NCBI GenBank assembly: GCA_015066875.1 | Contig: SVNM01000003.1 | Location: forward strand, 19,091-83,090 | DNA: 64,000 nucleotides | Source: Ruminococcus sp. | GTDB taxonomy: Bacteria; Bacillota; Clostridia; Oscillospirales; Ruminococcaceae | Direction of reading: 5' to 3' | In this document: in pieces, positions 42,729 through 51,725 of the stretch | How the letters are laid out: every line of letters begins with the position of its first letter | Position numbering within the stretch: the first letter of the stretch is position 1 | Notes under the pieces: generated by a model | The model's database searches: none | What the model was told of the DNA's origin: nothing | The model's input: the letters and a program-made list of their open reading frames with translations, nothing else | Program-made: the position numbers and the translations under genes

Positions 42729-44551
42729 TACATATCCTGTATGATTTTATAAAGCTCTGCTGAGATATCCATATTGACTCCCGCAATTTTTGCAAGCTCT
42801 TCTACAGAGGCTGATTTAAGCTTTTCCTTTGTTTTGAAGTGGAGCTTTAGTTTAGTGGCTTTTTTCTCGCCAATGCCTCTTACGTTTGTAAGCTCTGACT
42901 TGTAGGTTTTCTTCTTATGCTTTGCGTGCATAAAGCTTACCGAATAGCGATGAACCTCGTCCTGAATTCGTGTAACAAGCATAAATGCTGATTTCAGGTT
43001 ATTTATCTGTATCTCTCTTCCCTGAGAGGCTATGGCTCTTGTGCGGTGCTTGTTATCCTTGACCATACCGAAAACGGGGATATCCAGTCCCATTTCACGC
43101 ACAACAGGCTCTACCGAGCTTACGTGTCCCTTGCCTCCGTCAAGGAGTATAAGGTCAGGAGTCCTTCTGAAATACTCGTCCTCATCATCGTTTTCAATAC
43201 GTGCAAGACGACGTCTCAGCACCTCCTGCATACTGCCATAGTCATTCTGAAAAGCCTGTTCCTTTATGCTGAAGCGTTTATATGCCTTTTTAAGAGGTCG
43301 TCCGTCCTCGAAAACAACCATTCCCGCAACCATTGACTCTGAGGAAAGGTTTGAAATATCGTATGCTTCTATATATTTGGGAGGCTTTTTCAGCCCCAGT
43401 ATCTGTCCAAGTTCTTCAAGAGCAACCATTTCCTTGCCTGTGCGGTTGTTTTTCAGTGCGCAATACTCAGCACTGTTGTTTTTTGCAAGACGGACCAGCT
43501 CTGCCAGTCTGCCCCTCTTAGGAGCGCTGATTGTAACCTTTCTGCCTGACTGCACGCTTAAAAACTCACCGATAAGCTCTGCTTCGGCGGGAGTGTATTC
43601 CGTAAGTATCACCTTTGGAATATCGCTTTTCCCGTGATAAAAACGAGTCATAAAAAGGCTGAGTATATCCTCGTCACCATCAGGCTTTTCAACCTCAAAA
43701 ACAGCCTTGTCAAAAAGTCTGCTGTCTCTGTACATAAGAACAGAAATAAAAATTCCGCCGTAATGCTCAGCCATAGCGATTACATCTGCACAGCGCACGG
43801 CACTTCCGATAATTTTCTGCTTTTCCGAAGCTTTTTTCACGGCATTTATACGGTCTCTCAGCATTATGGCGCGCTCGAAATCAAGATTTTCAGAAGCCTC
43901 TGCCATTTCCTTTTCCATACGCTCAACCGAATCCGCACTGCCGTTTCTGATATATTCAACAGCCTGTGCTATGGTCTTTTTATATTCCGAAGAGCTTACT
44001 TTTCCTCTGCAAAGTCCCATACACTGCTTTATATGGAAGTTAAGACAGGCTCTGCCCTTTCCGAAATCGCGTGGAAATTTCTTATGGCATACGGGAAGCA
44101 TAAACACCTTGTTTGCCTCGTTTACAGCCTCTTTTGCTATAAATCCGCTTGTGTACGGTCCAAGATAGGTGCCCGGCTCTTTGGTATTCTTTTCAGCGGT
44201 AATGCGTGGAAACTCCTCATCTGAAATTCTGATATAGTGATAGCCCTTATCGTCCTTCAGCAGAATATTATACTTTGGCTTGTGCTGTTTTATGAGACTG
44301 CACTCAAGCAAGAGAGCTTCATACTCGCTGTCGGTAACGATGAAATCGTAATCGTGAACGTTTGAAACCATTGCCGAAACCTTTGGGGTATGGTCGGGAT
44401 TTTCCCTGAAATAGCTTGTTACACGGTTTTTCAGATTTTTCGCCTTGCCGATGTAGATAATAGCTCCCTCTTTATTTTTCATAATATAAACTCCCGGCGA
44501 GGAAGTCAGCTTTGAGGTTTTTTCCCTCAGAAAAGGAAGTCTTGTGTTCAT
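42728..44551 (-). CDS. uvrC: Excinuclease ABC subunit C
   Basis: 607 aa from ATG 44551; a GTG five codons earlier overlaps the GGAG site and is unlikely. GIY-YIG domain (PGVYIMKNKEGAIIYIGKAKN), UvrB-binding region, RNase H-like domain with DLILLDGGKGHV, and a C-terminal HhH pair (LTNVRGIGEKKATKLKLHF). Makes both incisions in nucleotide excision repair. Confidence 0.96.
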   Translation of the reverse strand: MNTRLPFLREKTSKLTSSPGVYIMKNKEGAIIYIGKAKNLKNRVTSYFRENPDHTPKVSAMVSNVHDYDFIVTDSEYEALLLECSLIKQHKPKYNILLKDDKGYHYIRISDEEFPRITAEKNTKEPGTYLGPYTSGFIAKEAVNEANKVFMLPVCHKKFPRDFGKGRACLNFHIKQCMGLCRGKVSSSEYKKTIAQAVEYIRNGSADSVERMEKEMAEASENLDFERAIMLRDRINAVKKASEKQKIIGSAVRCADVIAMAEHYGGIFISVLMYRDSRLFDKAVFEVEKPDGDEDILSLFMTRFYHGKSDIPKVILTEYTPAEAELIGEFLSVQSGRKVTISAPKRGRLAELVRLAKNNSAEYCALKNNRTGKEMVALEELGQILGLKKPPKYIEAYDISNLSSESMVAGMVVFEDGRPLKKAYKRFSIKEQAFQNDYGSMQEVLRRRLARIENDDEDEYFRRTPDLILLDGGKGHVSSVEPVVREMGLDIPVFGMVKDNKHRTRAIASQGREIQINNLKSAFMLVTRIQDEVHRYSVSFMHAKHKKKTYKSELTNVRGIGEKKATKLKLHFKTKEKLKSASVEELAKIAGVNMDISAELYKIIQDM

Positions 44552-44626
44552 TTTATTTATCTCCACTAAGATTTTTTATTATTATAGCATTATACGGAAA
44601 AGCTGTCAAACATCAGCCTTTACGTC

Positions 44627-44654
44627 TTGACATTCTGAAATAATGTGGTATAAT
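44627..44654 (+). promoter_or_regulatory. Promoter of a candidate small RNA
   Basis: TTGACA (44627-44632), 16 bp, TATAAT (44649-44654), with no gene downstream on this strand before a terminator. Confidence 0.75.
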
Positions 44655-44660
44655 ATAAAT

Positions 44661-44750
44661 AGAAAAGGGTACTGCGATAAGCGGTTCTCCCGATAGTTTT
44701 TGATGTTAAAGAAACACCGCAAACTTTGGTCGAGTTGGGCGGTGTTTTTC
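44661..44750 (+). ncRNA. Candidate free-standing small RNA, about 90 nt
   Basis: Bounded by the consensus promoter and a terminator (AAACACCGC / GCGGTGTTTTTC, 44712-44750). The body can fold GGG..CCC around CTGCGATAAGCGG. There is no open frame with a ribosome site, and the next gene runs on the other strand. I do not recognise the family; it is not SRP, 6S or tmRNA by sequence. Confidence 0.55.
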
Positions 44751-44755
44751 TTTTT
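44711..44755 (+). terminator. Terminator of the candidate small RNA
   Basis: Nine-bp stem AAACACCGC / GCGGTGTTT with an 18-nt loop and TTTCTTTTTG tail. Confidence 0.8.
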
Positions 44756-44761
44756 GATAAT

Positions 44762-44789
44762 AAAACGGGAGCTCCTCATCAGAGCTCCC
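44762..44789 (-). terminator. Terminator after the TPR gene
   Basis: Minus strand GGGAGCTC / GAGCTCCC followed by GTTTTATT, 8 bp past the stop. Confidence 0.8.
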
Positions 44790-44796
44790 TTTAATT

Positions 44797-45897
44797 TTAT
44801 GCTTCGGGGTTTTCGTTTACTGTTCTTGTGATGTTGGGAGCTCCGCCCTCTGTATTCATAGGAGTTCCGTCACGGTTGATCTGCTGTGCGTTGGGATCAT
44901 ACTTAAGAATAAGCTGTTTGATCTCCTCGTCCTTTGTAAGATTATAGAGGATTTTCAGTGCATTGAGAGCATTTGGAATATCTCCCTTTGCAAGATATGT
45001 TGCACTGAGCTGTGAAGCTGTCTTGATAACATCGGGATCGGGAGCACAGATAAGCTCATACTTTGCAAAGGTCTTTTCTATCTGAGAAGCCTCAGGCTTT
45101 ACAATAGGCTTGTTGAATTTCTGAGCAATGCTTCTGAGCTCGTAAGGAATTGCGGGGTGAGGAGCAACCATTGAGCTTACTGTATAGAACACAACAGCGT
45201 CGTCATACTCGCCCATATCAGCGCACATATAGCCCATATTTGCATAACAGCGTGCAAGAGCTACAGGTGAGGAAGCAACCTTAAGTGTATCCTTTGTAAC
45301 CTCAATGAGCTTCTTTTTGTTCTTGAGAAGCTTATAAACCTCTGCAAGCTCGAACTTAGGTCCGCAGTCTACAGGGTTGAACTCAATAGCCTTTTCAAGC
45401 ACGGGGATAGCCTCAAGAGTAGAACCTGTCTCCACGAGAATAAACGCATACGCGCTGATAAATGTGCAGAAATCAAAGGGAGTACGGTTGATTGTCTTTT
45501 CGGGCTTGAAAAGATTATGAAGAAGAGCGTCCTCAAAGGGATTTCTTGTAGAAACAAACTTTGAATTCTCACCCTCTTTATACTCCTCGGTAATTTTGCA
45601 GTAGAGCTTTTCTGCAATAGGCTTAGCGTCAACGCAGTTCTTTTCGTTTATAAGAGCAACGATTTTCTTGTAAATCTCATCAAGACGCTCACCGTCGATA
45701 TGAGTAAGTCTTTTAATCTCCTCAACCTGCTCTGCAGGCATAATTTCCATCATAAGAGTACCTACGGCTCTTATTCCGTCATCGTTTTTAGCTCTTGCGT
45801 ATTTTTGGCCCTCTGCCTTGAGAATTTCCGCATTTTCGCTGTAATTCTCACCGGTAAGCTTACCTCTGAGCTCTTCAAGAATTTCGTTATATGTCAT
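44797..45897 (-). CDS. Cytoplasmic TPR-repeat protein
   Basis: 366 aa, no signal or membrane segment. TPR-like helical pairs at about 145-330 (ALVETGSTLEAIPVLEKAIEFNPVD without a gap; CYANMGYMCADMGEYDDAVV; LSATYLAKGDIPNALNALKI). The N-terminal 130 residues are charged and helical. Partner and function unknown. The promoter region holds a 19-bp palindrome. Confidence 0.78.
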   Translation of the reverse strand: MTYNEILEELRGKLTGENYSENAEILKAEGQKYARAKNDDGIRAVGTLMMEIMPAEQVEEIKRLTHIDGERLDEIYKKIVALINEKNCVDAKPIAEKLYCKITEEYKEGENSKFVSTRNPFEDALLHNLFKPEKTINRTPFDFCTFISAYAFILVETGSTLEAIPVLEKAIEFNPVDCGPKFELAEVYKLLKNKKKLIEVTKDTLKVASSPVALARCYANMGYMCADMGEYDDAVVFYTVSSMVAPHPAIPYELRSIAQKFNKPIVKPEASQIEKTFAKYELICAPDPDVIKTASQLSATYLAKGDIPNALNALKILYNLTKDEEIKQLILKYDPNAQQINRDGTPMNTEGGAPNITRTVNENPEA

Positions 45898-45930
45898 TGA
45901 TTTTTCCTCATTTCCAAGTAATTTGCGTAT

Positions 45931-45949
45931 TATACGGATTTTCCGTATA
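45931..45949. promoter_or_regulatory. 19-bp palindrome TATACGGA-TTT-TCCGTATA
   Basis: Perfect 8-bp arms overlap a TATAAT-like -10 (minus strand) of the TPR gene, 33 bp before its start. Could be an operator; no regulator is assigned. Confidence 0.45.
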
Positions 45950-45956
45950 TATTATT

Positions 45957-45995
45957 ATTGAGATGCCACAGTAAGAATATGTGTGGCATCTCAAT
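45957..45995 (-). terminator. Hairpin after the repeat-protein gene
   Basis: ATTGAGATGCCACA pairs with GTGTGGCATCTCAAT around an 11-nt loop, 13 bp beyond the stop. The tail is AT-rich rather than pure T. Confidence 0.65.
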
Positions 45996-46007
45996 ATGAT
46001 TTCATTA

Positions 46008-48368
46008 TCAGAAGCCTCGCTTAGCAAGGTCCTTTTTGAATTTCTGGTCGATCTTTTCCTGTTTTTTCAGTGCCTTAAGCTCTGCCTTTGTAAGCGGTCT
46101 TGAAGGCTCCTGAGGCTTGGACTCGGTCTTCTTCGCAGTTGTACTTCTTGTGGGAGCCTTGTACTCCTGGAAAACAGGAACATTAAGCTCTGCCTGTTTC
46201 TTGCGCTTAGCTGAGTCATCGCCCATCTGTGAAAGAACGTCCTCGATTGAATCGAGCATAGGCATCTTATTTCTCTCGTACTCTGCGTCGAGAATATTAT
46301 GCTGGCTTCTTTCTCTTGAGCTTGCGATAGCATTTACAAAGTGCTGAGACATAGGTCTGCGTGCGTTAGAGCCTACCTTTGAAATGTTAACCTGAGGAGC
46401 TGTATAGCCCTGAGGCTGAACAGGTGACTGGGGCATAGGCTGTACAGGAGTGGGAGCCGGCTGAATAGGTGCTGGCTGTACAGGTGTCTGCTGAACAGGA
46501 GCCGGCTGTACAGGAGTCTGCTGAACGGGTGTCTGCTGAACGGGAGCCGGCTGTACAGGTGTCTGCTGAACGGGTGTCTGCTGAACGGGAGTCTGCTGAA
46601 CAGGTGTCTGCTGAACAGGTGTCTGCTGTACGCCCATATTCTGATAATTCATAGGCTGTACGGGAGCAAACATAGGCTGACCGTTCTGGTCGTATCCTAC
46701 TATCTGCGATGGTACATATGTATATACAGGCTGACCATTCATATCATATCCTGTAATCTGCGGAACATTCACGATCATCGGCTGTTCAGGTGAAGGAATA
46801 TTCATCTGAGGTTGTACAGGTGCCTGAGCCATAGGCTGAACAGGTGTAGGCTGTACGGGTGTCTGCTGAACGGGTGCGGGCTGAGCCTTGACCTCATCAG
46901 CAAATACAGGTGCACTGTAAACGTGCTTGTTAGTGTGATTCATTTCAAATTCACCGATAGAATCCATATCATATATTTTCTTTTCTTCTGGCTGTGCAAC
47001 AGGAGCGGGAGCTTCTTCGATCTCAGGCTCTGCCATAGCAACGGGAGCTTCCTCAATCTCAGGCTCTGCCATAGCAACGGGAGCTTCTTCGATCACAGGC
47101 TCTGCCATAGCAACGGGAGCTTCTTCAATCTCGGGCTCTGCCATAGCAACGGGAGCCTCTTCAACCTCAGGCTCTGCCATAGCAACGGGAGCTTCTTCAA
47201 CCTCAGGCTCTGCCATAGCAACGGGAGCCTCTTCAACCTCAGGCTCTGCAACAGGTGCAGAAGCTTCGGGAATACCGATTTCAGGCATTTCGCCTGCAAC
47301 TCCGAACAGCTGATTAGCAACGCTTTCCCACTGAGAAAGGCTGATTTCTTCCTCAGCTTCAGGCTCTGCCATAACTGCGGGAGCCTCCTCTGCAACAGGT
47401 TCTTTCTCAACCTCAGGCTCATAGCTTTCATATGAAGGTGTGCTGAAAATATCATCTGAGCGTGTCATCTGATTTTCTTCAACATCAACTACATTTTCAT
47501 CATTATCATATATACTCTTTTCCTCGGGAACCTTATCAGCAAGAATTTCCATTCCGCTTTCGGGAGCGCCCGATGAAATAGAAAACATCTTCATTATATC
47601 GTCGTCTGAAACATCTGCCTGTACAGGCTCTTCTGCTACAGGAGCACTCTCTTCCACAGGAGCATATGAAGGCTCTGGCACATAGCTTGGCTCAGCGGGA
47701 GCCTCTGTGAAATCAGACATATATGAAGGAGCTTCCTCAGCTACAGGAGCAGTCTCCTCAACAACAGGGGCCACAGGTGCGGGAGCAGGCTCCTCAGCAA
47801 CAGGGCTGGGAATAGCAAACTGAGCAAGGAAATCGTCCTCAGGCTTTTCAGCAGGCTTTTCAGGTTCTTCCTTTGGTACATTTATAGCAAATGCAGCAAG
47901 GTCGCTGTCGATAGCAACGCCTGTTCCGGGAATTGTCATAGGAGCAACAGGCTCAGGAGCAGTAATTTCAGGCTCGGGAGCAGTAATTTCAGGCTCAGTA
48001 AAACGCTCTGGCTCGGGAGTAACAGCTCTGTAGAATGTCTCAGGCTCTTTCTTTTCCTCGGGAGCCTTTGTCATCTTAGCCTGAGTATTTCCAAGCGGAA
48101 CTATGCCGTCATCCTCAATACCCTTCTTTGCACGCGCTTTTTCTTCCTTGATAAGACGTGTTCTTTCCTTCTTATCAGCCTTGATCATCTTCTTTGCAAT
48201 TGCAAATTTACACTTCTCACAGGTAAGCTCCTTCAGGTCTTCCATAACGCCGATCTGCTTGAACATCATTGCATTTTTCATCATGTTCATTCCGCATCCG
48301 GTTTTCTTGCCGTTATCGGTACCATGTACTTCTTCGCTTCCCACAGAAGTAATAAGCATTATTTCCAT
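46008..48368 (-). CDS. Large low-complexity repeat protein
   Basis: 786 aa from ATG 48368 (GGGAGA upstream). N-terminal 75 residues: MEIMLITSVGSEEVHG.., TGCGMNMMKNAMMF and CEKCKFAIAKK, a possible zinc site. Then Pro/Glu-rich disorder, a 12-aa repeat APVAMAEPEVEE (about seven copies), a 5-aa repeat VQQTP (about a dozen with VQPAP variants), and a basic C-terminus (KAELKALKKQEKIDQKFKKD). No signal peptide. Probably a cytoplasmic scaffold; not a recognised family. The repeats are coded by 36-bp and 15-bp DNA units prone to slippage. Confidence 0.8.
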   Translation of the reverse strand: MEIMLITSVGSEEVHGTDNGKKTGCGMNMMKNAMMFKQIGVMEDLKELTCEKCKFAIAKKMIKADKKERTRLIKEEKARAKKGIEDDGIVPLGNTQAKMTKAPEEKKEPETFYRAVTPEPERFTEPEITAPEPEITAPEPVAPMTIPGTGVAIDSDLAAFAINVPKEEPEKPAEKPEDDFLAQFAIPSPVAEEPAPAPVAPVVEETAPVAEEAPSYMSDFTEAPAEPSYVPEPSYAPVEESAPVAEEPVQADVSDDDIMKMFSISSGAPESGMEILADKVPEEKSIYDNDENVVDVEENQMTRSDDIFSTPSYESYEPEVEKEPVAEEAPAVMAEPEAEEEISLSQWESVANQLFGVAGEMPEIGIPEASAPVAEPEVEEAPVAMAEPEVEEAPVAMAEPEVEEAPVAMAEPEIEEAPVAMAEPVIEEAPVAMAEPEIEEAPVAMAEPEIEEAPAPVAQPEEKKIYDMDSIGEFEMNHTNKHVYSAPVFADEVKAQPAPVQQTPVQPTPVQPMAQAPVQPQMNIPSPEQPMIVNVPQITGYDMNGQPVYTYVPSQIVGYDQNGQPMFAPVQPMNYQNMGVQQTPVQQTPVQQTPVQQTPVQQTPVQPAPVQQTPVQQTPVQPAPVQQTPVQPAPIQPAPTPVQPMPQSPVQPQGYTAPQVNISKVGSNARRPMSQHFVNAIASSRERSQHNILDAEYERNKMPMLDSIEDVLSQMGDDSAKRKKQAELNVPVFQEYKAPTRSTTAKKTESKPQEPSRPLTKAELKALKKQEKIDQKFKKDLAKRGF
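46466..46630 (-). repeat. 15-bp tandem repeats (VQQTP / VQPAP)
   Basis: Repeated TGCTGAACAGGTGTC-like units (plus-strand reading) coding the 5-aa motif. Copies differ mainly at ACAGG/ACGGG and GTC/GCC positions. Confidence 0.85.
46995..47270 (-). repeat. 36-bp tandem repeats (APVAMAEPEVEE)
   Basis: About seven near-identical 36-bp units inside the gene, with V/I and E/V variation in the coded motif. They maintain the reading frame. Confidence 0.88.
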
Positions 48369-48452
48369 AAGTAATCTCCCTTTCTGCCTGTCTGAACTCT
48401 TCATCTGCAGTTCATCAGGCTTCCGCTTTTTCGGCTGACGGTACGCCGTAAT

Positions 48453-48479
48453 TCAAAAAACCGGCTCATAATTACCGGT
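48453..48479 (-). terminator. Terminator-like hairpin inside the leader of the repeat-protein gene
   Basis: Minus strand ACCGG / CCGGTTTTTTG with a loop of about 10 nt, roughly 85 bp before the start codon and about 120 nt after the promoter. It could act as an attenuator or end a small RNA. Confidence 0.6.
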
Positions 48480-48586
48480 ATTGCTCAGCAATATCTTCAT
48501 AAAAAAAGCACGCAGAGCTTCCGAATTTAAAATAACCGCAACAATTAAGACAAAAAACAGTCACAGCAATTTTACATAACATATAC

Positions 48587-48615
48587 ATTATACAATATGC
48601 GAATAAAAAAATCAA
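48587..48615 (-). promoter_or_regulatory. Distal promoter of the repeat-protein gene
   Basis: Minus strand TTGATT (48615-48610), 17 bp, TATAAT (48592-48587). It implies a leader of about 210 nt. The rest of 48616-48972 is AT-rich with one CTCTGCACA/TGTGCAGAG inverted repeat (48813-48846) and no gene that I can see. Confidence 0.65.
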
Positions 48616-48972
48616 CACTTTCCTGAAAAATCAATGATAAAATTATACGATTTTTAATTTTTTTGGTAAAAACAACAAATTGTTATTGATTTTTTTGTCA
48701 TATTTTTCTTAACATCAATCCCATTTATTGTTAAATATATTCCCATTTCTGCTTCTCGGTACGCTCGTTTTTCCTCTTGCCGTAAACCGTGCAATAGTTC
48801 AATTTATATATGCTCTGCACAATTACACCGAAAAGGCTGTGCAGAGTGTAGAAAAATATCAAAAAGCGTGATTTTGCTCTTGCATTATTTCCGAAATTGT
48901 TGTATTATAATAGTGTATTGTTTATTGATTATTTAAAGGGCTCTTTGCCCTGTATCCTTTAGGAGGAGTTTT

Positions 48973-49986
48973 ATGAAGCTCGTTTCAATTGTTGTCCCCT
49001 GTTATAACGAACAGGAGGTTCTTCCACTTTTTTATGATGAGATTATCAGAGTTACAAATGATATGAAATCGGAATTCCCCGAACTGGATTTCGAGTTTCT
49101 CTTCGTAAACGACGGCTCTAAGGACCGCACACTGGAAATCTTCCGCGAGCTTGCCGATAAGGACAAGCGTGTGAGATATATTTCCTTTTCAAGAAATTTC
49201 GGAAAGGAATCAGGTATGTATGCAGGCCTGAAAAATTCAAAGGGCGATTACGTCGTTGTTATGGACGCTGACCTTCAGCATCCCCCCGCATTTCTTCCCG
49301 AAATGTACCGCTATGTGCGAAACGGCGAGTACGATTGCGCTACCACACGCCGTGTAAGCCGTAAGGGTGAATCCAAAATCCGCTCCTGGTTTGCTATGAA
49401 GTTCTATCAGATCATGAATAAGATCTCTCAGACAGAAATTGTCGACGGCGCTCAGGACTTCAGATTTATGACTCGTCAGATGGTGGATTCAATCCTTTCT
49501 ATGTCTGAATACAACCGCTTTTCAAAGGGTATATTCAGCTGGGTCGGCTTCAATGTAAAATATATCGAATACGAGAACGTTGAGCGTGCCGCAGGCACTA
49601 CTGCCTGGTCTTTCTGGGGACTCTTCAAATATTCCCTTGAGGGTATTATGGCTTTCTCAACTGCTCCACTTGCAATTTCTTCCCTGCTGGGAGTTATTAC
49701 CTGTATCATCGCTTTTATCGCCATTATCGCCACTGTTGTAAAAACTCTGGTGTTCGGCGAGGACGTTTCGGGTTATCCCACAACTCTTTGCGTTATTCTC
49801 CTGTTCAGCGGAATTCAGCTCTTCTGTACAGGTATTCTGGGACAGTACCTTTCAAAAACTTATCTTGAAACAAAGGGACGTCCTATATATATCGCCAAGG
49901 AAACAGACGAAATCTACAGAAATAAAAAGGCAGAGGCTTCTGAGACTGATGCTCAGGATAACACCGGAGACTCTGCTTCCGAATAA
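48973..49986 (+). CDS. Family 2 glycosyltransferase, polyprenyl-phosphate type (GtrB/DPM1-like)
   Basis: 337 aa. GT2 domain 1-230 with SIVVPCYNEQEVLP, FLFVNDGSKD, VVMDADLQHPP (DxD) and SFSRNFGKESGMYAGL; two C-terminal membrane helices about 232-255 and 268-290. Such enzymes load a sugar on undecaprenyl phosphate on the inner face of the membrane for later transfer outside. Sugar unknown. AGGAGG precedes the ATG. Confidence 0.9.
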   Translation: MKLVSIVVPCYNEQEVLPLFYDEIIRVTNDMKSEFPELDFEFLFVNDGSKDRTLEIFRELADKDKRVRYISFSRNFGKESGMYAGLKNSKGDYVVVMDADLQHPPAFLPEMYRYVRNGEYDCATTRRVSRKGESKIRSWFAMKFYQIMNKISQTEIVDGAQDFRFMTRQMVDSILSMSEYNRFSKGIFSWVGFNVKYIEYENVERAAGTTAWSFWGLFKYSLEGIMAFSTAPLAISSLLGVITCIIAFIAIIATVVKTLVFGEDVSGYPTTLCVILLFSGIQLFCTGILGQYLSKTYLETKGRPIYIAKETDEIYRNKKAEASETDAQDNTGDSASE

Positions 49987-50012
49987 TTTGAATACCGGAG
50001 GTGCGGAAATCA

Positions 50013-51080
50013 TTGAATAAACAAACAAAACTGGTGGTTTCCGTGCTTTTTGTCGTTATTGCAGTCCTTGCTGTGGGAATTATCAGCTTCCGCATAAGCA
50101 CTTCGGGCGGTACCGATAACAACAGCGCTCAGACAGAAATCACCCGAAAGCTTGCTATCGACGCTTCGGGAAACAGAATTTTTGAGGGCGACGGCGGTCT
50201 TTACGGTATCGTTGACCACAATGATAAGGTTATTGTCGCTCCCGAATGGACAGAGCTTGAATTCGCCGACGGCTCGCTGTGTATTGCTTCAAAAAGAATC
50301 AACGGAAGAATGTTGTCAGGCTGTATCGACTATGAGGGCAATGTGATGATTCCCCTCATCTACCGCAATATCACCCGTCACGGCACGGATAACTTTACTT
50401 TCTATGTTGCTGAGGCGGATTCCGACAGCTCTTGTATTATCTATAACGAAAATTTCATTCCCCTTTTCAATCGCTCGTGGGAAAGCTTTTCCGTTTCGGG
50501 ACAGGCTCTTACTCTTGCTTCGGAAAATGACTCTTTTGAGTATACCTTCGGCGATAACGGTCTTGTGTGCAGTCACGCAAGCGTTTACAACGAGGTTATG
50601 GGTTGCGGTTTTACTCTCAATATCAGTAGCAGAGTCCTTCTTTCAAAGCTTGACTGCTCAAGTATTGAATATATGGCTGACGGTGTTTCAGCTTACCTTG
50701 AATACGCATATACAGGCAATTATGAGGCTGTTAAAGAGCTCGCCAAGGGTAATCCCGGTGTCGTTCTTACAGGACTTTTCCCCGATGACACCCGTATTAC
50801 TTCAAGACGTCTGCTCGGAATAAGCAGTATATCTATCTACTCTGAAAAAACAGATTCAGGCGTGCTTTACTATAATATTGCGGTCACCGCAGATACAAGA
50901 ATCGGATATACAGGCGAAAACAACCGCTACTCTACCATTACCGATGAGTATAAGGCTGTTGTGAGATTCTCTCAGCCAGACCCCGATGTGAGCATTATTT
51001 CAGGTCTTTTTACCCAGACTCAGCCCGATTATCCAGATGCTGAACTTCTTGAACAGGAGACCGAAAGCTCTGCTGAATAA
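50013..51080 (+). CDS. Membrane-anchored WG-repeat-like protein
   Basis: 355 aa from TTG 50013; the GTG at 50001 lies in the GGAGGTG ribosome site, so TTG with about 10-bp spacing is preferred. One N-terminal membrane helix (LVVSVLFVVIAVLAVGIISF), then WG-like repeats (GGLYGIVDHNDKVIVAPEWTEL, SGCIDYEGNVMIPLIYRNI) and a C-terminal beta-rich part of unknown type. Follows the glycosyltransferase by 26 bp and probably shares its transcript. Confidence 0.75.
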   Translation: MNKQTKLVVSVLFVVIAVLAVGIISFRISTSGGTDNNSAQTEITRKLAIDASGNRIFEGDGGLYGIVDHNDKVIVAPEWTELEFADGSLCIASKRINGRMLSGCIDYEGNVMIPLIYRNITRHGTDNFTFYVAEADSDSSCIIYNENFIPLFNRSWESFSVSGQALTLASENDSFEYTFGDNGLVCSHASVYNEVMGCGFTLNISSRVLLSKLDCSSIEYMADGVSAYLEYAYTGNYEAVKELAKGNPGVVLTGLFPDDTRITSRRLLGISSISIYSEKTDSGVLYYNIAVTADTRIGYTGENNRYSTITDEYKAVVRFSQPDPDVSIISGLFTQTQPDYPDAELLEQETESSAE

Positions 51081-51119
51081 TCTTTAATTTTTCGGAATTT
51101 ATCATTGCCGTTTTTCTTC

Positions 51120-51173
51120 TTTACGGCTGTGAATTCAATATATCTTATAATTCGGCGCGCCATCTGCCGTAAA
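51120..51173 (+). promoter_or_regulatory. Leader inverted repeat before purE
   Basis: TTTACGGC and GCCGTAAA (8-bp perfect) enclose an AT-rich loop with TTATAATTC. It could be a leader structure; the usual purine riboswitch cores are not seen intact. Confidence 0.35.
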
Positions 51174-51224
51174 TGTGGCTGTCACTACGGAGCTCTTTTC
51201 CGTGTGGACATAACGGAGGACACT

Positions 51225-51725
51225 ATGTCTAAAAAGGTTGCAGTTATTATGGGAAGCGACAGCGATTTTCCCGTAGTAAAATCAGCTCTCACAGAACTTA
51301 AAAAGTATGACGTTCCCTTTGAGTGCCGTGTTATGAGCGCTCACAGAACTCCCGTTGAGGCTGCTCAGTTTGCAGACTCGGCTAAGGAAAACGGCTTCGG
51401 AGTTATTATCTGTGCCGCAGGTATGGCTGCTCATCTCGCAGGTGTTATCGCCGGTCACACTACTCTGCCCGTAATCGGAATTCCTATGAAGTCTTCCGTT
51501 CTCGATGGTATGGACGCTCTGCTGGCTACTGTTATGATGCCCCCCGGAGTTCCAGTTGCTACAGTCGCAATAAACGGCGCTAAAAATGCTGCTGTTCTCG
51601 CAGTTCAGATGCTGGCAGTTTCCGATGAGGAGCTTTCAGCCAAGCTTGTTGCAGAGAAAAATGCTATGGCTGACGGCGTAAGAGCAAAGGACGCTAAATT
51701 ACAGGAAGAAATCGCAGGTATCTGA
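51225..51725 (+). CDS. purE: N5-carboxyaminoimidazole ribonucleotide mutase
   Basis: 166 aa from ATG 51225 (CGGAGGA upstream). Class I PurE motifs MGSDSDFPV, SAHRTP and AAGMAAHLAGV. Makes CAIR in purine synthesis. First purine gene of the cluster; it overlaps the HAD gene by 1 bp (TGATG). Confidence 0.95.
   Translation: MSKKVAVIMGSDSDFPVVKSALTELKKYDVPFECRVMSAHRTPVEAAQFADSAKENGFGVIICAAGMAAHLAGVIAGHTTLPVIGIPMKSSVLDGMDALLATVMMPPGVPVATVAINGAKNAAVLAVQMLAVSDEELSAKLVAEKNAMADGVRAKDAKLQEEIAGI

Noticed and set aside
46466-47270. Tandem direct repeats resembling a CRISPR array
   Set aside because: Units are contiguous multiples of 15 and 36 bp in frame within a gene, with no unique spacers and no cas genes nearby.
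51120-51224. Purine riboswitch before purE
   Set aside because: TTATAATTC and CCGTAAA recall parts of the purine aptamer, but the P2 loop and J2/3 core are missing, so the motif cannot be supported.
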